A stretch of DNA of 64,000 bases from Paracidovorax avenae (GTDB lineage Bacteria; Pseudomonadota; Gammaproteobacteria; Burkholderiales; Burkholderiaceae_C): contig NZ_CP156079.1 in NCBI RefSeq assembly GCF_040892545.1, positions 930,001-994,000 of the forward strand, read 5' to 3'. The notes under the pieces were generated by a model. That model did not search any database, was not told the origin of the DNA, and saw nothing but the letters and a program-made list of their open reading frames with translations. The position numbers were made by a program, and so were the translations under genes. Positions 57,842 to 64,000 of the stretch are shown piece after piece (within the stretch, counting starts at the first letter, position 1; every line of letters starts with the position of its first letter).

Positions 57842-58304
57842 TCTTGCCCTCGCCGCCCGACTGCCCGTCGGCGCCGAAGGACATCACGTCCACTTCGCCC
57901 TTGATGCCGGGATTCAGGTACTGGTAGGGCCGGCCCCAGGGGTCGTTGGGCAGCTTCTCGAGATAGGGGCGCCAGTTGCCCGGGACCGGGCCGTTCGTGG
58001 GCCGGGCGATCAGGGCCTGCAGCCCCTGTTCGGCGGTGGGATAGCGCTGGTTGTCCAGGCGGTAGAGCTTCAGCGCCTGGACGATGTTGGTGATGTCGGT
58101 GCGCGCCGCGGTCACCCGCGCATCGTCCGCACGGTCGATCACATTGGGGACGATCAGGGCGGCCAGCACCCCGATGATGACCAGCACGACCATCAGCTCG
58201 ATCAGCGTGAAGCCGCGCGCGATCCGGCTGCGGGCGTTCCTGGCGCGCCGTGCGATGGCGCCTGCGTTGCGGGAGATCACGGTCTTCTGAAAAGTGGGAG
58301 ACAT
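57816..58304 (-). CDS. gspG: Type II secretion major pseudopilin GspG
   Basis: A 162-residue major pseudopilin with the cleavage site ARG-FTLIELMVVLVIIGVLAALI and Glu at +5. The GspG core has QRYPTAEQGLQALIARPTNG and DPWGRPYQYLNPG, and the calcium-site end is FGADGQSGGEGKNADIGSW. Its polymer is the pseudopilus shaft. It is the first gene of the minus-strand T2SS run and lies 23 bases from divergent gspC, so its promoter must lie within or against the gspC start. The leader peptide of about 30 residues is long. Confidence 0.95.
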   Translation of the reverse strand: MSPTFQKTVISRNAGAIARRARNARSRIARGFTLIELMVVLVIIGVLAALIVPNVIDRADDARVTAARTDITNIVQALKLYRLDNQRYPTAEQGLQALIARPTNGPVPGNWRPYLEKLPNDPWGRPYQYLNPGIKGEVDVMSFGADGQSGGEGKNADIGSWQ

Positions 58305-58327
58305 ATCCGGTCAATGATAATCGTGAC

Positions 58328-58804
58328 ATGGTGACAAACACATCCGGCCCCTGGGGCGTTCGGCTCGGCACCCTCGCCCTGTGGGTGCTCGCAGGCGCCA
58401 GCGTGGTTTTCTGGGGACTTCGGCTGGCAGTCCGGCCGGCCCCCATCGCCGCGCCCGTCGCGGCGCCCGCGCCGGCGGCTCCGGATGCGCAGGCGCTCGC
58501 GCGGCTGCTGGGCGCGGGCCCGGCCGTTCCCGGTGCGCCCGCCGCACGCGAGCCCAGCCGCTTCGCCCTGCAGGGCGTTCTCTCCGGCACGGCCAGCGGC
58601 GGCGGCGCGGCCCTCATCGCCATAGACAACCAGCCCGCGCGTCCGTTCCGTCTCGGGGCCACCGTGGCCGAAGGCCTGGTGGTGCAGTCCCTGGGTCGCA
58701 GGCAGGTGCGCCTTGGTCCGTCCCGGGGCGGCGAGGCCACGGTCACCCTCGAAGTGCCTGAAAAAGGAGGCGAGGCAACGGGTGTAACAACTGTCGCACC
58801 CTAG
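58328..58804 (+). CDS. gspC: Short GspC-like type II secretion protein without PDZ domain
   Basis: A 158-residue protein with one membrane helix (LGTLALWVLAGASVVFWGLR), a Pro/Ala linker and a homology region of the GspC type: SRFALQGVLSGTASGGGAAL, then AIDNQPARPFRLGATVAEGL. This HR domain touches the N0 domain of the secretin GspD. The PDZ or coiled-coil domain found after HR in longer GspC proteins is missing. The ATG at 58328 is divergent from gspG. Translation could begin at GTG 58331, one codon later, with little effect. Confidence 0.8.
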   Translation: MVTNTSGPWGVRLGTLALWVLAGASVVFWGLRLAVRPAPIAAPVAAPAPAAPDAQALARLLGAGPAVPGAPAAREPSRFALQGVLSGTASGGGAALIAIDNQPARPFRLGATVAEGLVVQSLGRRQVRLGPSRGGEATVTLEVPEKGGEATGVTTVAP

Positions 58805-58829
58805 GCTGCCGCCGCGTGTTTGCGCAGGC

Positions 58830-59414
58830 TCACGCGGGATCCAGGCTGCCGATCTCGCAGCACTCCCAGGCGCCGTAGCCAGGCGCATCCAGCGGCCATT
58901 CATCGGCGCGCGGTGCGCGGGACGGATGCTCCAGCAGCCAATGCACGCAGCGCGCCACGCCGGCATGCGTGATCCACACGACGTCGGCGGCACCCATGGC
59001 GCGCGCCTCCCGCAGGGCGGCCTGCACGCGCGCCAGCATTCGCTCCAGGCTTTCACCATCCCCTGGCGCGTGGCCAGGGAAGTCGGCCATCCATGCATCG
59101 ACGGCCGCGCGCCCGATCCCGTCCCAGGAGCGCCCCTCCCAGGTCCCGAAGTCCATTTCCACCAGCCGCGCGTCCGGCTGCGGGCAGAGGTCGGAACGCA
59201 GGGCCTGCAGCGAACGGGCCAGCTCCGCGCAGCGCCCGAGCGGCGAATGCCGGACGGGCAGGGTGGTGGCAGGCAGGGCGCGGGCCAGGCGGCTGGCGGC
59301 ATCGGCGGTGGCCCGTGCGTCCGCCGCCACATCCAGCGAGCCATAGCAGACGCCTCTCTCCATGCATGGCGCGGCATGCCGTACCAGCCAGAGCCGCACG
59401 GACCGGGGGCTCAT
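58830..59414 (-). CDS. cobC: Alpha-ribazole phosphatase-like histidine phosphatase CobC
   Basis: A 194-residue histidine phosphatase with the catalytic motif WLVRHAAPC near residue 13 and a GVCYGSLDV block typical of CobC. MDFGTWEGRSWDGI and a late WITHAGVARC supply the second catalytic His. CobC removes phosphate from alpha-ribazole phosphate in cobalamin assembly. The ATG overlaps the cobS stop by four bases, which supports the cobalamin assignment over general phosphoglycerate mutase-like roles. Confidence 0.88.
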   Translation of the reverse strand: MSPRSVRLWLVRHAAPCMERGVCYGSLDVAADARATADAASRLARALPATTLPVRHSPLGRCAELARSLQALRSDLCPQPDARLVEMDFGTWEGRSWDGIGRAAVDAWMADFPGHAPGDGESLERMLARVQAALREARAMGAADVVWITHAGVARCVHWLLEHPSRAPRADEWPLDAPGYGAWECCEIGSLDPA

Positions 59415-60223
59415 GCAGCCGAGGTGCCGGCCACCGCGGCGCATCCCAGGTAGAACGCGATCTCGGCCACCTGCTGCACGGCCCCCAGGCAATCCCCCGT
59501 GAAGCCCTGCAGGCGCCGGGCGAACCAGGCACGCAGCGTCCAGGTGGCCAGTCCGCTGGCGCCCAGCGCCGCCAGGGCCGGGGCCGGGCCCAGCAGCCAG
59601 GCAGCGAGCACCAGCGCGGGCGCGGCCCAACAGCCGGCCGCCAGCAGCGCGCCCAGCGTGATCCGGTCCGCCAGCGGCTTGCTCTTGGAGGTGGCCTCAT
59701 GGCCCACGTGGGGCAGGGTGCGCACCAGCAGCAGGGGCCAGAAGCGGGACACCACATGCGCACCTGCCAGCGCCGGCAGTGCCACGGCCAGCCCGCGGTG
59801 CCCCAGCATCGCCAGCAGCGCGAGCTTGCTGGCCAGGGCCAGGCACAGGGCCATGGCCCCGAATGCGCCGATGCGCGAATCCTTCATGATTTCCAGGGCC
59901 CGCCCGCGGTCCGCGCTGCCGCCCAGGCCGTCCGCCACATCCGCCAGCCCGTCCTCGTGGAAACCTCCGGTGAGCACGACGGTGGCCGCGGTGCTGAGCG
60001 CTGCGCAGGCCAACGTGGCATAGGGCTGGGGACCGAACAGCAGGTGGAGCGTTCCGTACACCAGGGCTGCCACGGCCGCCACGATCCAGCCCACGCCCGG
60101 GAAGTGCGCGGCGCTCGCCCGCAGCATGGCCGGGCTGAAGCCCACCCAGTCGGCGCACCTCCCGGTCACGGGAATGCGGGTGAAGAACTGCACGGCCAGC
60201 AGGAAGTGGCGGAGTGCCTGCAT
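59411..60223 (-). CDS. cobS: Adenosylcobinamide-GDP ribazoletransferase (cobalamin synthase)
   Basis: A 270-residue polytopic membrane enzyme that joins adenosylcobinamide-GDP with alpha-ribazole. Family blocks are FLLAVQFFTRIPV at the start, the acidic GGFHEDGLADVADGLGG metal site, and MKDSRIGAFGAMAL. It lies between ilvA and cobC on the same strand. No other cob genes are in the window. Confidence 0.95.
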   Translation of the reverse strand: MQALRHFLLAVQFFTRIPVTGRCADWVGFSPAMLRASAAHFPGVGWIVAAVAALVYGTLHLLFGPQPYATLACAALSTAATVVLTGGFHEDGLADVADGLGGSADRGRALEIMKDSRIGAFGAMALCLALASKLALLAMLGHRGLAVALPALAGAHVVSRFWPLLLVRTLPHVGHEATSKSKPLADRITLGALLAAGCWAAPALVLAAWLLGPAPALAALGASGLATWTLRAWFARRLQGFTGDCLGAVQQVAEIAFYLGCAAVAGTSAA

Positions 60224-60263
60224 GGACGGCAGCGGGGTGGGGGCCTGTGGTGGGTGGAAGGCG

Positions 60264-61847
60264 TCAGCCCCGGCCCGCGGGCGCCTGCAGGAACAGCCGG
60301 TACGCGGGATTCTGCGTTTCTTCCACGTAGGGATAGCCCAGCGTCTGCAGGAAGGCGTCGAAGGCCTGTGCGTCGCCCGCCGGCACCTGCATGCCCACGA
60401 GGATGCGGCCGTAGTCCGCTCCCTGGTTGCGGTAGTGGAAGAGGCTGATGTTCCAGCTCGGCTGCATCATGCTCAGGAACTTGAAGAGCGCGCCCGGGCG
60501 CTCCGGGAAGATGATGCGCAGCAGCCGCTCGTCCTGGGCGAGCCCGGAGCGGCCCCCCACGAGGTGCCGAAGGTGCTCCTTGGCCAGTTCGTCGTGCGTG
60601 AGGTCCAGCGCCTCGAACCCGTGGCGCTGGAAGTTGCGCGCGATCTTCTCCGACTCGCCCTTGCCATGCGTGGTCAGCCCGACGAAGACGTGGGCTCGCG
60701 ACGCATCGCTGATGCGGTAGTTGAATTCCGTCACGTTGCGGGGACCGCCGGGCAACTGGCCGACCACCTCGCAGAAGCGCCGGAAGCTCCCGCGCTCCTC
60801 GGGGATCGTCACCGCCAGCAGTGCCTCGCGCTCTTCGCCCACCTCGGCACGCTCCGCGACGAAACGCAGGCGGTCGAAATTCATGTTGGCGCCGCACAGG
60901 ATGGCGGCGTACGTTTCTCCGCGGGTCTTGCGCTCGGCAACGTACTGCTTGATGGCCGCCACCGCCAGCGCCCCGGCGGGCTCCACGATGCTGCGCGTGT
61001 CCACGAAGATGTCCTTGATCGCCGCGCAGACGGCGTCGGTGTCCACCGTGATGAATTCGTCCACCAGCCCGCTCGCGACGCGGAAGGTCTCCTCGCCCAC
61101 CAGCTTCACGGCCGTGCCGTCCGAGAACAGTCCCACGTCGGAAAGCGCCACCCGGTTGCCGGCAGCGACCGAGCGCACCATGGCGTCGGAATCGTTCATC
61201 TGCACCCCGACGACACGGATGTCCGGCCGCACGGCCTTGATGTAGTTGGCCACCCCGCTCACCAGGCCGCCGCCGCCGATCGCCACGAACACCGCGTCCA
61301 GCCGGTTGCTTCCCAGGCTCTGCAGCTGGCGCAGGATTTCCATGGCGATGGTGCCCTGGCCGGCGATCACGTCCGGATCGTCGAAAGGATGCACGAAGGT
61401 CAGGCCCTGCTCCTGCTGCAGGTGCGCGGCATGCTCGTAGGCGTCGGAGTAGCTGTCCCCGTGCAGCACGACCTCGCCGCCCAATGTCTTCACGGCGTCC
61501 ACCTTGAGTTGCGGCGTGGTCGTGGGCATCACCACCACCGCCCGCGTGCCCAGGCGCCTGGCGCTCATGGCCACGCCCTGCGCATGGTTGCCGGCCGAGG
61601 CGCAGATCACGCCGCGCTGCAGCTGCTCGGCAGACAGGTGCGCCATCTTGTTGTAGGCCCCCCGCAGCTTGAAGCTGAACACGGGCTGCTGGTCCTCGCG
61701 CTTGAGCAGCACCGTGTTGTGCAGCCGGCGGCCCAGCGCGCGCGCGGGCTCCAGTGCCGACTCGACGGCCACGTCGTACACGCGCGCCGTCAGGATCTTC
61801 TTGAGGTAGTCGGCGGGCGTCAGGGCGGGGGAGGAAGTCTTCGTCAT
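60264..61847 (-). CDS. ilvA: Threonine ammonia-lyase (dehydratase), biosynthetic
   Basis: A 527-residue PLP enzyme that deaminates threonine to 2-oxobutanoate, the first step to isoleucine. The PLP lysine is in FSFKLRGAYNKM, the serine/asparagine loop in CASAGNHAQGVA and the glycine loop in IGGGGLVSGV. Two C-terminal ACT-like regulatory domains follow (from about 335 and 430, e.g. RPGALFKFLSMM). Those domains mediate Ile inhibition and Val activation. The start is ATG 61847, since the extended frame covers a leader with a terminator. Confidence 0.95.
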   Translation of the reverse strand: MTKTSSPALTPADYLKKILTARVYDVAVESALEPARALGRRLHNTVLLKREDQQPVFSFKLRGAYNKMAHLSAEQLQRGVICASAGNHAQGVAMSARRLGTRAVVVMPTTTPQLKVDAVKTLGGEVVLHGDSYSDAYEHAAHLQQEQGLTFVHPFDDPDVIAGQGTIAMEILRQLQSLGSNRLDAVFVAIGGGGLVSGVANYIKAVRPDIRVVGVQMNDSDAMVRSVAAGNRVALSDVGLFSDGTAVKLVGEETFRVASGLVDEFITVDTDAVCAAIKDIFVDTRSIVEPAGALAVAAIKQYVAERKTRGETYAAILCGANMNFDRLRFVAERAEVGEEREALLAVTIPEERGSFRRFCEVVGQLPGGPRNVTEFNYRISDASRAHVFVGLTTHGKGESEKIARNFQRHGFEALDLTHDELAKEHLRHLVGGRSGLAQDERLLRIIFPERPGALFKFLSMMQPSWNISLFHYRNQGADYGRILVGMQVPAGDAQAFDAFLQTLGYPYVEETQNPAYRLFLQAPAGRG

Positions 61848-61920
61848 GGATGCATGGGCTTCGGCAGGGCCGACATCATAGGCGTTTGCCTTCCGCCGGT
61901 TCGCCGCAGCCGGGCGGGGC

Positions 61921-61956
61921 AAAAAAAACGGCCCCGGATCGTGAGATCCGGGGCCG
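61921..61956 (-). terminator. Intrinsic terminator in the ilvA leader
   Basis: On the minus strand CGGCCCCGGATC, loop TCAC and GATCCGGGGCCG form a perfect 12-bp stem, directly followed by eight T residues. It is the strongest intrinsic terminator in the window. It lies 74 bases upstream of the ilvA ATG and downstream of a -10-like box, with no complete minus-strand gene ahead of it. It must end either a leader transcript (attenuation) or a small RNA. Confidence 0.9.
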
Positions 61957-62039
61957 AATCCATCCTTTGAGGAGATGGAGGAGACAATAGGCGCGTCGGG
62001 TGGGTTTTTCTGACCCGCCAACCCTTTTGGGCAACGCAT
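61921..62039 (-). ncRNA. Candidate ~119-nt small RNA or attenuator leader upstream of ilvA
   Basis: From a predicted start near 62039 the minus-strand transcript would run about 119 bases to the perfect terminator at 61921. It contains a small GGGT/ACCC hairpin (62002-62016) and two CUCCUC motifs complementary to ribosome-binding sites (plus-strand GGAGGAG at 61977-61983 and GAGGAG at 61969-61974). Any peptide frame would begin at the very first base (ATG 62037-62039) and contains Ile-Val and Ile codons but no run of them. Whether it is an ilvA attenuator or an independent regulator cannot be decided from sequence. Confidence 0.45.
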
Positions 62040-62045
62040 GGGGCA

Positions 62046-62051
62046 AGTGTA
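62046..62051 (-). promoter_or_regulatory. Putative -10 box for the ilvA leader RNA
   Basis: TACACT on the minus strand, with TTGCTG upstream at a rather long 20-base spacing. It would place the transcript start near 62039. It is the only promoter-like element between the OsmC gene and the leader terminator. Confidence 0.45.
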
Positions 62052-62136
62052 GCGCAACCGATGCTGCGATGCAGCAAAATTGCGATGGCGCAGCCACAAA
62101 AGTTGTCAGGCCGCCAATTTGATGGGAAAAAACAAC

Positions 62137-62586
62137 ATGGAATGCACAGTCACCTGGACCGGCGCTTCGGGCACGCGCTCGGGCATGGGGTTCATCGCGG
62201 AAACCGGCAGCGGCCACATCCTGGCCATGGACGGGGCGCCCGATGCCGCCAATCCCGCCAACGGCGGCCAGAACCTGGCCCCGCGGCCGATGGAGACCGT
62301 CCTTGCCGGCACCGGCGGTTGCACGGCCTATGACGTGGTGCTTATCCTGCGGCGGGGCCGGCACGATGTCCGCGGCTGCAGCGTGAAGCTCAGTTCCGAA
62401 CGCGCGGACACGGACCCGAAGGTGTTCACCCGCATCCACATGCAGTTCACTGTCACCGGCAAGGCCTTGCCGCCTGCCGCGGTCGAGCGTGCCATCGCCA
62501 TGAGCCACGAGAAGTACTGCTCCGCGAGCATCATGCTCGGCAAGACGGCGGAGATCACCACCGGCTTCGACATCGTGGAGGCCTGA
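62137..62586 (+). CDS. OsmC-family peroxiredoxin-like protein
   Basis: A 149-residue OsmC/Ohr-fold protein. The peroxidatic cysteine lies in LAGTGGCTAYDVVLILRRGR and the resolving cysteine in SHEKYCSASIMLGKTAEI. The spacing resembles the YhfA branch of OsmC proteins more than Ohr. It probably reduces organic hydroperoxides or has a related thiol function in the cytoplasm. I used ATG 62137 (MECTVTWT); in-frame ATG 62122 is also possible. It is divergent from ilvA and convergent with coq7. Confidence 0.88.
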   Translation: MECTVTWTGASGTRSGMGFIAETGSGHILAMDGAPDAANPANGGQNLAPRPMETVLAGTGGCTAYDVVLILRRGRHDVRGCSVKLSSERADTDPKVFTRIHMQFTVTGKALPPAAVERAIAMSHEKYCSASIMLGKTAEITTGFDIVEA

Positions 62587-62607
62587 GCCCGGCCGCGTCC
62601 TCCATAT

Positions 62608-63225
62608 CTATATATGGTGCGCCGTGGCCGTCATCACCCGGGCCGCGGCGGCCATGAGCATCCGGGCCGGGGCGGGCAGGGCCGTCGCACCGGCGGCACG
62701 TGCGTCGTCCGCATGCCGCTGCTCGTCGGCCTGCATGCGTTCGATCACCGCCAGGGAGGGCGCGTCCTGCGCCGGCATGCGGTCCAGGTGCCCCTGCAGG
62801 TGGCGTGCCACCTGGTTTTCCGTCTCCACCACGAATCCCAGGCTCGCGGCGTCGCTGACCTGGGCCGCCGTCCAGCCGATCGCGAATGCGCCCGCGAACC
62901 ACAGCGGATTCAGCAGGCTGGGCCGGCTGCCCAGTGCGTCGAGGCGTTCGGCCGTCCAGGCCAGGTGGTCGGTTTCCTCGCGCGCGGCCTCCAGCAACCG
63001 GGCGCGCAGCGCCGGGTCGCGCGTGACGGCGGCCTGTCCCATGTAGAGTGCCTGCGCGCAGACTTCACCCACGTGGTTCACCCGCATGAGCGCTCCGGCC
63101 TCGCGCCGCTGGGTGGGAGACAGGTCGCCTTCCGGCAGCCCCCTGGCTGGCGACGGCTGCGCGGCGTGGGGGCGTGCGAAGAGCGTGCGCAAGGCGTTGT
63201 CCGCGGCTATCAAGAGCTTGTCCAT
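62608..63225 (-). CDS. coq7: 2-polyprenyl-3-methyl-6-methoxy-1,4-benzoquinone monooxygenase
   Basis: A 205-residue di-iron hydroxylase of ubiquinone synthesis (Coq7/CAT5 type). The ferritin-like four-helix metal ligands are visible: [33 protein letters not shown], and [15 protein letters not shown] (ExxH pairs). Coq7 replaces the flavin enzyme UbiF in many betaproteobacteria and acts at the membrane. It is a single gene, with the porin promoter region upstream of it in the opposite direction. Confidence 0.94.
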   Translation of the reverse strand: MDKLLIAADNALRTLFARPHAAQPSPARGLPEGDLSPTQRREAGALMRVNHVGEVCAQALYMGQAAVTRDPALRARLLEAAREETDHLAWTAERLDALGSRPSLLNPLWFAGAFAIGWTAAQVSDAASLGFVVETENQVARHLQGHLDRMPAQDAPSLAVIERMQADEQRHADDARAAGATALPAPARMLMAAAARVMTATAHHI

Positions 63226-63382
63226 GGCGATGAATGTCGATGGCAGAAGGGTTGGATTGCTGCAAAAAAAATAGCGGAAGGACCCGGTTCCATCGCGTCC
63301 TATCTCAATTCCAGGGAACCTTTTTGTGTGTTGCGATGCTGCAACGAAATAGGGCTTTCGGGGCGATTGTGCGGGAATTCCT

Positions 63383-63411
63383 TTGCGAAACGGAACGGCC
63401 TCTGTTGCAAT
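63383..63411 (+). promoter_or_regulatory. Putative porin promoter
   Basis: TTGCGA (63383-63388) and TGCAAT (63406-63411) are spaced by 17 bases. This predicts a start near 63418 and a 5' leader of about 100 bases before the porin ATG. Long leaders are common for small-RNA-controlled outer-membrane protein mRNAs. The rest of the 63226-63519 gap has no gene. Confidence 0.5.
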
Positions 63412-63519
63412 AAGGGCAACTTCCCCACCAGGAGGTTGGCCCGGGGTTGGCGGACTGCGCCTGTCGTGCGTACCAGCCCCCCGAACCGGCGCCCTCGTTT
63501 AACCTTGGAGTAACTCGCA

Positions 63520-64000
63520 ATGAAAAAATCCCTGATTGCCCTGGCCGTGCTGGCTGCTTCCGGCGCTGCAATGGCTCAATCTTCCGTCACGATGTTCGGT
63601 ATCGTCGATACGGGTGTTGCCTACATCAACAACGCCAACTCCGCTGGTCAGAACGTGTACGGCCTGACCACCAGCGGCAACGCCACGAGCCGTCTGGGCT
63701 TCCGTGGCACGGAAGACCTGGGTGGCGGCCTGAAGGCTGGCTTCTGGCTCGAAGGCGAGATCTTCGGCGACAACGGCAACGCCAACGGCTTCAACTTCCA
63801 ACGCCGCTCCACCCTGAGCCTGGCTGGCAACTTCGGTGAAGTGCGCCTGGGCCGCGAACTGACCCCTTCGTACAACAAGGCCAGCAGCTATGACCTGTTC
63901 GGCCAGACCGGCATCGGCCAGTTCCAAGGCTGGAACGAGTGGCTCGGCCTGAACGGCGCAACCGGCGTGACCGCTGACACGAACAACATCCGTTCGAGCA
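63520..64000 (+). CDS. Gram-negative general porin, beta-proteobacterial type (3' end outside window)
   Basis: The first 160 codons of a trimeric porin. The signal peptide MKKSLIALAVLAASGAAMAQ is followed by SSVTMFGIVDTGVAYINN, the classical first strand of Burkholderiales porins. SRLGFRGTEDLGGGLKAGFW and the RRSTLSLAGNFGEVRLGR block follow. It forms outer-membrane channels for small solutes. Its AT-leaning, lower-GC codon use fits a highly expressed gene. A TTGGAG ribosome site lies 9 bases before the ATG. Confidence 0.93.
   Translation, partial: MKKSLIALAVLAASGAAMAQSSVTMFGIVDTGVAYINNANSAGQNVYGLTTSGNATSRLGFRGTEDLGGGLKAGFWLEGEIFGDNGNANGFNFQRRSTLSLAGNFGEVRLGRELTPSYNKASSYDLFGQTGIGQFQGWNEWLGLNGATGVTADTNNIRSS

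Noticed and set aside
61848..62051. T-box or classic leader-peptide attenuator for ilvA
   Set aside because: No T-box consensus and no cluster of Ile/Val/Leu codons in any short frame with a ribosome site; kept only as an undefined leader or small RNA.

Overview
The window is 64 kb of high-GC, densely packed chromosomal DNA. It carries about 60 genes and no rRNA, tRNA or CRISPR array that I can see. Gene content and order point to a Comamonadaceae betaproteobacterium, most likely Acidovorax/Paracidovorax. The clues are a Bug-type tricarboxylate receptor, the rubredoxin-pilGHIJ-chpA block, yqgE-ruvX-pyrR-pyrB-pyrX-plsC, a beta-proteobacterial trimeric porin and a HrpW-like plant-interaction protein. 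The genus is inference from family resemblance, not from a search.

Layout. 1-4.4 kb is a sulfur-scavenging cluster (msuE, two divergent sfnB copies, sfnR) with sigma-54 promoter matches. 4.4-9.1 kb is a tricarballylate/tricarboxylate module (LysR, Bug receptor, tcuB, tcuA). 9.3-17.8 kb holds mixed housekeeping genes: enoyl-CoA hydratase, M61 peptidase, dsbC, a UbiH-type monooxygenase, a MOSC protein, ychF, rarD and a YqaA protein. A decayed CBS-domain fragment lies between ychF and rarD. 18.1-22.4 kb is a diguanylate cyclase followed by dusB-fis-purH. A 112-bp MITE-like element sits exactly at the purH stop codon. 22.6-26.0 kb carries a hrpW-like gene with a consensus PIP box, hemL and a thiD-like kinase. 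26.1-36.4 kb is rubredoxin plus the type IV pilus Chp chemosensory operon, ending in a 2154-residue ChpA/PilL hybrid kinase. 36.5-42.6 kb has phrB and the pyrimidine/YqgE/PlsC operon, in which PyrC is a non-catalytic dihydroorotase homologue.

42.6-45.0 kb is a lower-GC island: an Lrp/AsnC regulator divergent from an amino-acid 2-oxoglutarate dioxygenase of the isoleucine-hydroxylase family (PF10014) and a LysO-type amino-acid exporter. I regard this as the best candidate for an undescribed system, one that would hydroxylate and export an amino acid. 45.0-48.3 kb has fbpC, fbpB and arsC. 48.3-58.8 kb is a type II secretion operon (gspG-H-I-J-K-L-M-N-D-E, with gspC divergent); gspF is absent here and GspE lacks its zinc module. 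58.8-60.2 kb is cobS-cobC.

60.3-64 kb carries ilvA, whose leader holds a promoter-like box, CUCCUC motifs and a perfect intrinsic terminator (attenuator or small RNA). It is followed by an OsmC protein, coq7 and the start of a porin gene. Functionally the window combines surface and secretion functions (pili signalling, T2SS, HrpW, porin) with scavenging of sulfur, carboxylates and iron around core metabolism.
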